From Gallionella sp. (GTDB taxonomy: Bacteria > Pseudomonadota > Gammaproteobacteria > Burkholderiales > Gallionellaceae), in contig PLWV01000016.1 in the NCBI GenBank assembly GCA_003153155.1, positions 1 through 57,123 on the forward strand: DNA of 57,123 bases, read 5' to 3'. Shown piece by piece: positions 36,925 to 45,728 of the stretch. The translations under genes and the position numbers were made by a program. The first letter of the stretch is position 1. Every line of letters starts with the position of its first letter. Below the pieces are notes generated by a model. That model had not been told where the DNA came from. It made no database searches and worked only from the letters and a program-made list of their open reading frames with translations.

Positions 36925-38781
36925 ATGCGTTCACGCAACATAGTTTATCTCTGTGCTATCGGGATGATACTGTCCGGCTGCGGGACGAAACCGATTAAGC
37001 CTGCAGATCAGCACATTCAACGGCCAACCACTCAGCCCGAAACAGAAAACAGCATTCCCCAACCAATCAAAGGCAGCGTAGTGCTACCGCCGCCAAAACC
37101 GGCCGACAAAGTCGCCACCTACAGCGTGGTGGTCTCCAATGTACCGGCACAGGAAATTTTATTCGCCCTGGCGCGCGACGCAAAAATCAACCTCGACATC
37201 CAATCCGGCATTCAGGGAACGGTGACGGTAAACGCCATCAACCAGACGCTGCCGCAAATCCTCACGCGCATCGCCAGGCAAATAGATATGCGCTATGAGC
37301 TGAACAACGGCACCTTGACCGTGATGCCTGACAAGCCATTTTTGAAAACCTATAAAATCGATTTCATCAATATGTCTCGTTCAGCAACGAGTAAAAACTC
37401 TACATCCAGCCAGATTGCTACTAACTCTACATCCGCCGGTGGGGCTGCCACAGGAGCAGAAGGTGGAAATTCCGCCTCAACCATAGTCACCAGCGAAACA
37501 AAAAACGACCTGATGGAGAGCTTGATAAAAAATGTCACCGATATAATCCTCGAAGAGGACAGACTAAGATACAAATCTCAAAAGGAGGTGTCGAATTCAA
37601 ATAAGGTTGTTGCACAAGGGGAAGGTGCGGCAACAGGCTATACCGGAGCACCTCAAGGTTCAGGAAATAAGGGCAAGAAAACAGCAGGGGGCGAGACTGG
37701 GCCAGCGGGTGGTGCATCAGGTGCTGGCAACGAAACGGTTCAAGCTTCGGGGGCGGCAAAAAGCATAATAGGCGAATTCGAACAATCAGTGAACGTTTTT
37801 GCAAATCGAGAAACCGGCGTACTGATCGTTCGCGCGACCAGTCGCCAGCATGAGAAAGTCCAGGAATTTATTGATAAGGTAATGACGACGGCGAAACGCC
37901 AGGTAATGATCGAAGCGACCATCGTCGAAGTGCAGCTAAGTGATCAATACCAGCAAGGCATAGATTGGTCGCGCGCACTACTCGGCGCAAAAGGCTTTGC
38001 GTTAAGCCAAACCGGCACGGTTGGTATAGCCGCAACCACTGGCGCGCTGGCCGTCAGCTACATCAATCCCACCTCCAAGTTTGGCAACATCGCCGCATCT
38101 ATACAACTGCTGGAACAGTTTGGCAATGTCAAAGTTCTGTCCAGCCCCAAACTAACCGTCATGAACAACCAAACTGCCTCCCTGAAAGTAGCGAACAGCA
38201 AGGTGTATTTCACTGTCAAAGCTGACATTCTTCCCGCAACACTAACGAGTCCAGCTACTGCCAGTTACTCTACCACCGCAAATTCTGTCTCAATTGGTTT
38301 GACGATGAGCGTCACCCCCCAGATCAGCGATTCCGATACGGTAACCATTAATGTGCGCCCCTCCATTTCCAGCCTTGTTGGTCTTGGTGTACAAGACCCC
38401 AATCCGATTCTGGCCAACCCATGCGGCCTCACCGGCACCGGCACCTGTAGTATCGCGCCTATCAAAAATCTCATACCGGAAATACAGACACGCGAGATGG
38501 AATCTATCATCAAAGTCGAAAATGGTCAGACAGCGGTGATGGGGGGATTAATCAAAGAAGAGATAAATTTAAATACCAGTGAGATACCTCTACTCGGCCG
38601 CATTCCGATTTTGGGAAATCTGTTCCAAAATCGGAATGACACGACGACGAAAACTGAGCTGGTAATCTTCTTACGCCCAGTTGTAATCAAGGATGCCAGT
38701 GTTAATGGTGATTTCAGCGAGTTCCGCAACAATTTGCCGGATCAAAATTTCTTTAAAGAATCCGCTAGCGGAAAACCCTGA
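36925..38781 (+). CDS. mshL: MshL-type outer-membrane secretin
   Basis: A 618-residue secretin lipoprotein. The signal ends in the lipobox LSGC (Cys19-20 region, acylated). An N-terminal STN-like domain (VPAQEILFALARDAKINLDIQSGIQGTVTVNAINQTLPQIL) precedes two low-complexity Ser/Thr- and Gly-rich stretches (residues about 150-185 and 230-275) and the secretin core (QVMIEATIVEVQLSDQYQQGIDW, VLSSPKLTVMNNQTA, ENGQTAVMGGLIKEE, IPLLGRIPILGNLF). It forms the exit pore for the pilus or pseudopilus. The gene lies between mshM and mshN. Confidence 0.92.
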   Translation: MRSRNIVYLCAIGMILSGCGTKPIKPADQHIQRPTTQPETENSIPQPIKGSVVLPPPKPADKVATYSVVVSNVPAQEILFALARDAKINLDIQSGIQGTVTVNAINQTLPQILTRIARQIDMRYELNNGTLTVMPDKPFLKTYKIDFINMSRSATSKNSTSSQIATNSTSAGGAATGAEGGNSASTIVTSETKNDLMESLIKNVTDIILEEDRLRYKSQKEVSNSNKVVAQGEGAATGYTGAPQGSGNKGKKTAGGETGPAGGASGAGNETVQASGAAKSIIGEFEQSVNVFANRETGVLIVRATSRQHEKVQEFIDKVMTTAKRQVMIEATIVEVQLSDQYQQGIDWSRALLGAKGFALSQTGTVGIAATTGALAVSYINPTSKFGNIAASIQLLEQFGNVKVLSSPKLTVMNNQTASLKVANSKVYFTVKADILPATLTSPATASYSTTANSVSIGLTMSVTPQISDSDTVTINVRPSISSLVGLGVQDPNPILANPCGLTGTGTCSIAPIKNLIPEIQTREMESIIKVENGQTAVMGGLIKEEINLNTSEIPLLGRIPILGNLFQNRNDTTTKTELVIFLRPVVIKDASVNGDFSEFRNNLPDQNFFKESASGKP

Positions 38782-38783
38782 AC

Positions 38784-39857
38784 ATGAGCCTGCTACTGGA
38801 TGCCCGCAAAAAATCGCAGCAAGCGCAATCCGCGCAGGCTGGAAACGGCATCCATCCCGACTCACCGGCTGCCCCATCGCCTGATGCCCCATTACCCGAT
38901 AATAGGGCGCGCATTGCCGGGCAAAACCTGTTCAATGCAAAATCCCGTGCTCCGTTGTTTGCCCGCGCCGGCATCAATCGCAATTTACTGATCGCCCTGG
39001 GCGGCACTGTTTTATTACTCATCGCAGGGGCGGGCTATGTGTGGTATAGCATCTCTCCCGGCAACACCCAGCCGACTCGTCCCATCAGCACTCCAGCCGC
39101 TGCGTCAATTGAGAAACCAGTACCTGCAACATCACCGCCACAAAATAATTTGGTGCCTGAAATTGTTTCTCCACATGCTGCTTCACTAAAGCCCGCCAGC
39201 ATTCCAAAACTAACGCATGCCGCACAGCCGTCAGCTAAGGCAGCATCGCCACAAGCACACAAAAATAATCCGGTGCTTGTCGAGCAGCAGCAGGACGAAC
39301 CCATTGATCCCTTGCTCAACAATGCCTATCTTGCTTATCGCAGCGGAAAATTTGAGCAAGCGCAACAACTGTATCGTGAGGTACTCAACCTGGATTCAAG
39401 TAATACTGACGCGCTACTCGGGCTGGCCGTCATCGCGCAACGTCGTGGCGTGGATAACCTGGCGGCACACTATTACGCACAAGTAATGGCACTCGATCCG
39501 CGCAATGCCGTGGCTAATGCGGGAATGTCCGCTTTAACGACCGACGACAACCGCGAAAGCCGTCTAAAAACCTTGCTCAATGAACAACAAAATTCACCCT
39601 CCTTGCATTTCGCTTTAGGCAATTACTACGCAGAGCAAGCTCGTTGGGGCGAGGCGCAACAAGCCTATTTTAATGCCTACAGATTGGAACCTGACAATGC
39701 CGAATTGGCATTCAATTTAGCCGTCAGTCTTGATCGCCTTGGGCAAAAAAAGTCGGCTGCACAGTATTACCAACGTGCCTTGCAGCTTGATCCGGAACAC
39801 AATGCGGGCTTTGATCACGCGAAAATTTCACAACGTATTGAAGAGCTAGCGCACTAA
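38784..39857 (+). CDS. mshN: MshN-like TPR protein
   Basis: A 357-residue bitopic protein: a short cytosolic head opening MSLLLDARKKSQQAQ, one membrane helix (LLIALGGTVLLLIAGAGYVWY), a Pro/Ser/Ala-rich linker and about four TPR units at 165-350 (YLAYRSGKFEQAQQLYREVLNLD and similar). It matches MshN of MSHA loci in position and build. It begins 2 bases after the mshL stop and probably joins the inner and outer parts of the machine. Confidence 0.85.
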   Translation: MSLLLDARKKSQQAQSAQAGNGIHPDSPAAPSPDAPLPDNRARIAGQNLFNAKSRAPLFARAGINRNLLIALGGTVLLLIAGAGYVWYSISPGNTQPTRPISTPAAASIEKPVPATSPPQNNLVPEIVSPHAASLKPASIPKLTHAAQPSAKAASPQAHKNNPVLVEQQQDEPIDPLLNNAYLAYRSGKFEQAQQLYREVLNLDSSNTDALLGLAVIAQRRGVDNLAAHYYAQVMALDPRNAVANAGMSALTTDDNRESRLKTLLNEQQNSPSLHFALGNYYAEQARWGEAQQAYFNAYRLEPDNAELAFNLAVSLDRLGQKKSAAQYYQRALQLDPEHNAGFDHAKISQRIEELAH

Positions 39858-39863
39858 ATCGTC

Positions 39864-41582
39864 ATGCCAACGACTCAGAAGCCGGACAACCCACCCCCCC
39901 AACAACTGGGACAGATACTGGTCGGCAAAGGCGTGGTCAGCGAAGACCAGCTGCGCATTGCCTTACAAGAGCAGGGCAAGACGCATCAGCCGCTGGGTCG
40001 CCTGCTGGTTCGTCTTGGCTTTCTCTCAGAAGCCACTATCCGCGACGTCTTGTCGGAAAATCTTGGACAAGAAAGCGTAGATCTCGCCTCCGTCATCATC
40101 GACCCGGTGGCACTCGCCTTGATTCCAAAGGATGTTGCGCGCCGCTATCAATTATTACCCCTGTCAGTGGATATGGTCGCCCGCATCCTGACCTTGGCAG
40201 TTGCCGATCCTGACAACATCATCGCGCTGGACCAGGTGCGCGCCCTGCTCAAGGACGAATACCGCCTGGTCACCCAACTCGCAAGCGAATCTGACATTCT
40301 GCGCGCGATAGATCAGTATTACGGTTTCGAGCTTTCGATAGACGGCATCCTGCATGAAATCGAGCCGGGCGAAATGGAATACCAGACGCTGCAAGCCGGC
40401 GTGAACGAATTCAGCCAGCCGGTGGTGCGCCTGATCGATGCGCTGCTCACCGAAGCCGTGCAACGCAGTGCTTCGGACATCCACTTCGAACCGGAAAGCA
40501 GCTTTTTACGCATCCGCTATCGCGTCGACGGCGTGCTGCGCCAGGTGCGCAGCCTGCACAAGAGCTTCTGGCCTGCCATGGTGGTGCGCCTGAAGGTGAT
40601 GAGCAACATGAACATCGCCGAAACTCGCGCGCCGCAAGACGGCCGCATCTCCTTGCGCCTGTCGGGTCGGCCGATTGATTTCCGGGTGGCTTCGCATCCC
40701 ACCACGCATGGCGAAAATCTGGTGCTGCGTATATTGGATCGGCAAAAAGGCATCGTGCCGCTTGATCAGCTTGGTCTGGATGATGCCGCGCTCAACATGC
40801 TCAAGATGATCATCGCCAAGCCGGAAGGCATCGTGCTGGTGACCGGCCCTACCGGCAGCGGCAAGACCACCACACTGTATTCGGTGCTGAATCACATTAA
40901 CACCGAGTCGGTCAACATCATGACACTGGAAGACCCGGTCGAATACCCGCTCGCGCTGATCCGCCAGACTTCGGTGAATGAATCTGCCAAGCTGGATTTT
41001 GCCAACGGTATCCGCTCCATGATGCGCCAGGATCCGGACATCATTCTGGTCGGCGAAATTCGCGATCATCCCACCGCCGAAATGGCATTCCGCGCCGCCA
41101 TGACCGGACATCAAGTGTATTCGACGCTGCACACCAACTCGGCGATTGGCGCGATACCGCGCCTGCTCGACATCGGCATCCTGCCGGACATCATGGCCGG
41201 CAACATCATCGGCGTCGTGGCACAGCGTCTGGTACGCATACTGTGCAAGGAGTGCAAATACCCGTACTCGCCGGACGCATCGGAACGCAAGCTGCTGGGT
41301 CTCACGGCCCAACAAGACATCACCCTGTATCGGGCTGCCGGCTGCGAAACCTGTAACCATCAGGGCTACAAGGGGCGCATGGCCATCATGGAATTACTCA
41401 AGATGGATTACGATCTGGACGATCTGGTTTCGCGTCGCGCCAGTACGCGCCAAATCAAGGAGGCCGCACTCGCCAAGGGTTTTCGCCCGTTGGCGCTGGA
41501 CGGCATCCGGCGCATCCAGCAAGGCATTACCTCGCTTGCGGAAGTCAGCCGCATAGTGGATCTGACCGACCGGCTTGGCTAA
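39864..41582 (+). CDS. mshE: MshE-type assembly ATPase (GspE/PilB family)
   Basis: A 572-residue hexameric ATPase. Residues 1-150 form the N-terminal MshEN-type domains, which bind cyclic-di-GMP in Vibrio MshE; the opening QLGQILVGKGVVSEDQLRIALQEQGKTHQPLGRLLVRLGFLSE fits the RLGxx...L motif of that site. Walker A is GPTGSGKT (328-335), with Asp- and His-boxes and Walker B (DPDIILVGEIRD). Four cysteines in CKEC and CETC form the zinc site. Control of assembly by c-di-GMP is therefore likely. Confidence 0.93.
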   Translation: MPTTQKPDNPPPQQLGQILVGKGVVSEDQLRIALQEQGKTHQPLGRLLVRLGFLSEATIRDVLSENLGQESVDLASVIIDPVALALIPKDVARRYQLLPLSVDMVARILTLAVADPDNIIALDQVRALLKDEYRLVTQLASESDILRAIDQYYGFELSIDGILHEIEPGEMEYQTLQAGVNEFSQPVVRLIDALLTEAVQRSASDIHFEPESSFLRIRYRVDGVLRQVRSLHKSFWPAMVVRLKVMSNMNIAETRAPQDGRISLRLSGRPIDFRVASHPTTHGENLVLRILDRQKGIVPLDQLGLDDAALNMLKMIIAKPEGIVLVTGPTGSGKTTTLYSVLNHINTESVNIMTLEDPVEYPLALIRQTSVNESAKLDFANGIRSMMRQDPDIILVGEIRDHPTAEMAFRAAMTGHQVYSTLHTNSAIGAIPRLLDIGILPDIMAGNIIGVVAQRLVRILCKECKYPYSPDASERKLLGLTAQQDITLYRAAGCETCNHQGYKGRMAIMELLKMDYDLDDLVSRRASTRQIKEAALAKGFRPLALDGIRRIQQGITSLAEVSRIVDLTDRLG

Positions 41583-41856
41583 GGAACCTCTGAATATGTC
41601 CATCATGAACCGCGTTGCTGCCAAATTTGCGATGGATGCTAGGAGCAATCCGCGTCGAATAGCCGTAGCGTATTCGCAAGGTGAGCGACAACGCAGACGC
41701 GCAAATTTGGCGCAACCCCTTGGGGCACTGGCTTTGCGGGCGGCTGGCTGCGTTGCCAGGTTTGCGAAGGGAATAACCATTCGCTGCACCTCGCGCCTTG
41801 CCATCCATCCCGCAAAGCCGAGTGCGCGGCCATGCTGGACATATTCAGAGGATCCC
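41583..41856. repeat. Family A element filling the mshE-mshG gap
   Basis: Ends GGAACCTCTGAATATGTCC and GGACATATTCAGAGGATCCC are a 19-base inverted repeat. The element begins on the first base after the mshE stop and ends 2 bases before the mshG ATG, with AGAGG 7 bases from that ATG. The 274-base interior has no supported gene. Confidence 0.9.
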
Positions 41857-41858
41857 TG

Positions 41859-43061
41859 ATGGCACTCTATTCCTATCGGGCAATGGATGATCACGGCAAG
41901 AGCCATAAAGGGTTGCAGGATGCCGCTAATCAAGTGGATCTGGAACTGCGCCTAAAACGCAGCGGCTTGGACTTGATCGATGCCAAAATAGATAGCGGCA
42001 GAGTGGGCTTTGGGCGCAACAAAATCAAACGCATCGACTTAATCACTTTTTTTTTCAACCTCGAACAACTTACCCGTGCCAAGGTGCCTTTGCTGGAAAG
42101 CCTCGCCGATTTGCGCGACACCATGAACGACCAGCATTTTCGCGAAGTCATCGCCAATCTGGTCGAGTCCATCGAAGGCGGCAAAAAACTTTCCGAGGCG
42201 ATGACACAGCATCCCGACGCGTTCGATAAAATTTTCATCAGCCTGACCCATGCCGGTGAAACAAGCGGACGTCTGCCGGAGGTGTTTGAACACATCACCG
42301 AATCACTGAAGTGGCAGGACGAAATGGCCTCGCACACCAAGACCATCCTGCTCTATCCGGCTTTCGTCGGCACCACTGTGGTGGCGATTACGTTTTTCCT
42401 GATGATCTACCTGGTGCCGCAACTGGTCAGCTTCATCAAAGGCATGGGGCAGGAAATTCCCATCCAGACGCGGGTGCTGCTTGCCACTTCATCGTTCTTC
42501 GTTAATTACTGGTATATATTGATCGCACTGCCCATCGTCCTGCCCGTCGCCGGCAAACTGATCATCGCCTCCAGCCCGGAGATGCGCTTCAAATTCGACA
42601 AGCTCAAACTGGACATGTGGGTGACCGGCCCGATCCTGCGCAAAATTATTTTGGCGCGTTTCGCCAATACTTTCGCGATTATGTATGGCTCCGGCATCAG
42701 CATCCTCGACTGCATCGCCAACTCGCGCGATGTGGTCAACAACCGCGCCGTCGCCAAGAGCCTGGAGGATGTCACGCATGAAATCGAGTCCGGCAAAAAC
42801 CTGACCCAGAGCTTCCAGAACACCGGCATGTTCCCGCCGTTGATAATACGCATGCTCAAAGTCGGCGAAGCCACCGGTTCGCTGGACAAGGCACTGCTCA
42901 ACGTAAGCTACTTTTATGATCGCGACGTGAAGAGCTCCATCAAAAAAGTACAAGTCATGATTGAACCGACCATGACCATCGTGCTGGGCGCGTTGCTCGG
43001 CTGGGTGATGCTGTCGGTACTGTCGCCAATCTATGATCTTATCGGCAAGGTGAATTTTTGA
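41859..43061 (+). CDS. mshG: MshG-type inner-membrane platform protein (GspF/PilC family)
   Basis: A 400-residue protein with two GspF repeats, each with paired membrane helices. NLEQLTRAKVPLLESLADLR and FANTFAIMYGSGISILDCI are the two repeat signatures; TLVYPAF-type (TILLYPAFVGTTVVAITFFLMIYLVPQ) is the central helix. It interacts with MshE. The frame extends 9 codons upstream into the family A element, but the ATG at 41859 (MALYSYRAMDDHGK) is the family start and has AGAGG 7 bases before it. Confidence 0.92.
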   Translation: MALYSYRAMDDHGKSHKGLQDAANQVDLELRLKRSGLDLIDAKIDSGRVGFGRNKIKRIDLITFFFNLEQLTRAKVPLLESLADLRDTMNDQHFREVIANLVESIEGGKKLSEAMTQHPDAFDKIFISLTHAGETSGRLPEVFEHITESLKWQDEMASHTKTILLYPAFVGTTVVAITFFLMIYLVPQLVSFIKGMGQEIPIQTRVLLATSSFFVNYWYILIALPIVLPVAGKLIIASSPEMRFKFDKLKLDMWVTGPILRKIILARFANTFAIMYGSGISILDCIANSRDVVNNRAVAKSLEDVTHEIESGKNLTQSFQNTGMFPPLIIRMLKVGEATGSLDKALLNVSYFYDRDVKSSIKKVQVMIEPTMTIVLGALLGWVMLSVLSPIYDLIGKVNF

Positions 43062-43196
43062 TGCAACAATCGCTGCTGCTATTCTTGAGGGTTAGTGCAG
43101 CGTGGGCACACCCTCAGGGTGCGAGAACCTCTATGAGGCAAAAACCTGCCCACCCTACCCAACTATGCCCTCTGTGGCTTGATCCGGGGTTTTAAG
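43062..43196. repeat. GTGGGCAC/TGCCCACC inverted repeat in the mshG-PilM-like gap
   Basis: CAGCGTGGGCACACCCT (43099 on) and ACCTGCCCACCCTAC (43150 on) form an imperfect inverted repeat of a kind scattered in proteobacterial genomes. Left of it, 43062-43095 reads like the start of the next gene (ATG, then SLLLFLR) and resembles 43199-43225 (ALLLFLS), as if an N-terminal coding piece had been duplicated around the repeat. Confidence 0.55.
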
Positions 43197-44690
43197 GTGA
43201 GACACGCACTACTGCTATTCCTGAGTGCCGATCGCCTGCATGCGCAACTCATGGCAGGCGGCAAAATCGAGCTGCAACGTGACTTTACTGACACCCCGGA
43301 CGGGCGGGAAAATTTCGCGTCTTTTTTGCAGACGGCAAAATGCCCTACTTACCTGCTGACTGATTTGATTGAAGAGGACTTCCGTCATGAAATCATCCCG
43401 CACTTGAGCGGTGGTAGCCGCACCGCACTATTGCAACGCAAGTTCGACCAGTTTTATCGCGGCACCCCTTTCCATAAAGCCACCTGGCTGCAACGTCAAA
43501 AGACCGGGCGACGCGACGATGACATGCTGTTCTCTGCGCTGACCAACCCCTCGCTCATCACGCCTTGGCTGAACATCATGCTGGCGCAGCAAACCCCTCT
43601 CGCAGGGATTTATTCAGTACCGCAGATCAGCGCGCCGCTGGTCCAAAACCATCCCTCGAATCATCTGCTGCTGATTTCCTGGGAAAAATTTTCCGGGCTG
43701 CGCCAAACGTATTTCAGCGGGCATCGCCTGCAAATTTCCCGGCTGACGCCTGTTCACGCCGGGCTGACATTCCAGGATGCCGTAGTAAATGAGCTCACCC
43801 GCACTTACCAATATTTGAAGAGCCTGAGCCTGCTCCCGTCGGGACAAATACTCGATGTGCGCATCCTGTGCCATGCGGATGACCACAGCGGACTACAGAA
43901 CAAATTATCCAAAAGCGCAGATATGCGTTATGACTTCGCGGATATCGAAGAAGTCGGCAAGGAACTCAAGATTAACTATCGTTTCACCGATTCGGACGCC
44001 AGCCAAATCTTCCTGCACCAGCTGGCCGCCAACCGTCCCAAAACTGATTACGCCAACGCCGAACACACCCACTACTACACACTGTGGCAGCTGCGCCGCG
44101 CACTCAACTGGAGCAGCGGTGTGCTATTGTTTGCCAGCCTGTTATGGGCGACCGAAACCGTCTGGCAAAGCGGCGGGAATGCAACCGAAGCAGAGACTTT
44201 CAAGATCCAGGCACAACGCATAGTGATAGAAGCGCAGCAAATCACGCAGAGCTTTCCCGGAACGCACGCCCCTGCTGCGGACATGAAGGCAAGCGTGTCA
44301 ATCATGCACAAGCTCGATCAATACGCGCCTATCCCGCAAATCATCTTGAAGCCGATCAGCAAAGTGCTTGACCGTTTTCCACAAATCGAGGTAAGCGACC
44401 TGGGTTGGCAAGGGAATGCAACGGAACCGGTTGCAAGCAACACCCGTGCTGACATTCCCGCTCAAGTCATCACCATGAAAGGAAATCTGCAAGGTTTCGG
44501 CAATGACTACCGCACCGCACTGGCGTATCTGGATCGCTTCCAGCTCGAGTTAAGCACGCGCGGTTATCAAGTGACCGCCCTTACCAAACCGCTTGACGTC
44601 AGCCCCAGCGGCAGCCTTGCCGATCAACGCGAAGCCCGCAAAAATGAACTCGTTTTTTCTTTTAAACTTGTCTGGAGACCGGCAACATGA
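43197..44690 (+). CDS. Divergent PilM/GspL-like assembly-platform protein
   Basis: I place this 497-residue protein by build rather than motif. About 310 cytosolic residues (a divergent actin-like fold is possible: HALLLFLSADRLHAQLM... and LLLISWEKFSGLRQTYFSGHRLQISRL) are followed by one membrane helix (SSGVLLFASLLWATETVW) and about 160 periplasmic residues with a ferredoxin-like PilN/GspL-type pattern. It thus resembles a fused PilM-PilN or the MshI position. The GTG at 43197 is chosen (GGGG 7 bases upstream); a TTG at 43179 is also possible. Stop overlaps the next region closely. Confidence 0.6.
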   Translation: MRHALLLFLSADRLHAQLMAGGKIELQRDFTDTPDGRENFASFLQTAKCPTYLLTDLIEEDFRHEIIPHLSGGSRTALLQRKFDQFYRGTPFHKATWLQRQKTGRRDDDMLFSALTNPSLITPWLNIMLAQQTPLAGIYSVPQISAPLVQNHPSNHLLLISWEKFSGLRQTYFSGHRLQISRLTPVHAGLTFQDAVVNELTRTYQYLKSLSLLPSGQILDVRILCHADDHSGLQNKLSKSADMRYDFADIEEVGKELKINYRFTDSDASQIFLHQLAANRPKTDYANAEHTHYYTLWQLRRALNWSSGVLLFASLLWATETVWQSGGNATEAETFKIQAQRIVIEAQQITQSFPGTHAPAADMKASVSIMHKLDQYAPIPQIILKPISKVLDRFPQIEVSDLGWQGNATEPVASNTRADIPAQVITMKGNLQGFGNDYRTALAYLDRFQLELSTRGYQVTALTKPLDVSPSGSLADQREARKNELVFSFKLVWRPAT

Positions 44691-44721
44691 TGAGGTTCCA
44701 CGGCACAAAGAGACCAGCAAC

Positions 44722-45336
44722 ATGAAATTCTCCAACTCAGACTTTCACCTGATGCGCTGGAGCCTTTCGGCGGCCTGCGCATCCATCCTGCTGAGCGGCG
44801 TCATTTTGTACAGCAGCAGCGAGTATGCAGACTTTACCCAAAAAGATCGGCGCGCTGCTCAAAGTCAAATGAATGATGCACGCAATCGTTTAACCATGGC
44901 ACGCCAGGACCAGGAGGACCTGTCGGTTTTTTCCCAGAAATATGACACCCTGGAAACAAACAAAATCATCGGCGACGACCATAGACTGGACTGGATGGAA
45001 GGATTGGAGAAACTCCGCAATCAAAATCTGGTCATTGATTTTCGCTATAACATCGCCCCGCAAAAAATCTATGCGCCGCAGCCCGCCATAGACGGCGGCA
45101 ATTTCGACATCCACTACAGCGAAACAAAACTGCAATTCGATTTGCTGCACGAGGGCCAACTGCTGAATTTCTTCGACGCGCTGCGCAGCCAGATCAAGGG
45201 CTGGTATCAACTTGAAGGCTGCACCATGCAACGCGTCGCCACGGACGAAGGATCTGCCACGGCCGCCGGGGCGCATATCAAGGCAGAATGCAACGGCGGC
45301 TGGATTACGCTGAAGAACCGGAACGCGCAACCATGA
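44722..45336 (+). CDS. PilO/GspM-like protein (MshJ position)
   Basis: A 204-residue bitopic protein with a short cytosolic start (MKFSNSDFHLMRWS), one membrane helix (AACASILLSGVILYS), a coiled-coil stretch rich in Gln/Arg/Asp (residues about 38-75) and a C-terminal periplasmic domain. This is the layout of PilO, MshJ and GspM. The open frame begins earlier (44593) but inside the previous gene; the ATG at 44722 is preceded by a near-duplicate of the previous gene's end (GAGACCGGCAACATGA, GAGACCAGCAACATGA). Confidence 0.65.
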   Translation: MKFSNSDFHLMRWSLSAACASILLSGVILYSSSEYADFTQKDRRAAQSQMNDARNRLTMARQDQEDLSVFSQKYDTLETNKIIGDDHRLDWMEGLEKLRNQNLVIDFRYNIAPQKIYAPQPAIDGGNFDIHYSETKLQFDLLHEGQLLNFFDALRSQIKGWYQLEGCTMQRVATDEGSATAAGAHIKAECNGGWITLKNRNAQP

Positions 45337-45725
45337 AATCAACCCTCAGAATTGGCCTGTGTGCCTTTGGATTAACAGCTTCGGCGCTCATCAACGCCGA
45401 AGAATTAGGGCGGCTATTTTTCACCCCGGAACAACGCACACAGCTTGACTACAGCTATGCACGAGAGGCCAGATCTGACAACAACGATCGCACGCTGATG
45501 CTAAACGGCATCGTGCAAAAGCATGGCGGCAAACGCACCGCATGGATCAACGGCGTGCCTCAACCCGCCGGAGCCAGCGATGAGAAGACGCCGGAAAGCT
45601 TGTCGGTTCCGCTACCCGGCCAAACCAAGACAGTCAAACTTAAAGTCGGTCAGCGCGTATTGCTGAATCCATCCGCCAACCCGGATACGACCAAGCCGGA
45701 TACGCCAGACACGCCCAAGCAATAA
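45333..45725 (+). CDS. PilP/MshK-like periplasmic protein
   Basis: A 130-residue exported protein. The signal peptide (MKSTLRIGLCAFGLTASALINA) is followed by EELGRLFFTPEQRTQLDYSYARE, then a small beta domain (LMLNGIVQKHGGKRTAWINGVPQPAG) and a Pro/Asp/Thr tail. The order after a PilO-like gene and the GIVxxxxGxxxxWING pattern suggest the MshK/PilP role of linking platform and secretin. Start overlaps the previous stop (ATGA). The C-terminal PDTTKPDTPDTPKQ is repetitive. Confidence 0.65.
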   Translation: MKSTLRIGLCAFGLTASALINAEELGRLFFTPEQRTQLDYSYAREARSDNNDRTLMLNGIVQKHGGKRTAWINGVPQPAGASDEKTPESLSVPLPGQTKTVKLKVGQRVLLNPSANPDTTKPDTPDTPKQ

Positions 45726-45728
45726 ATC

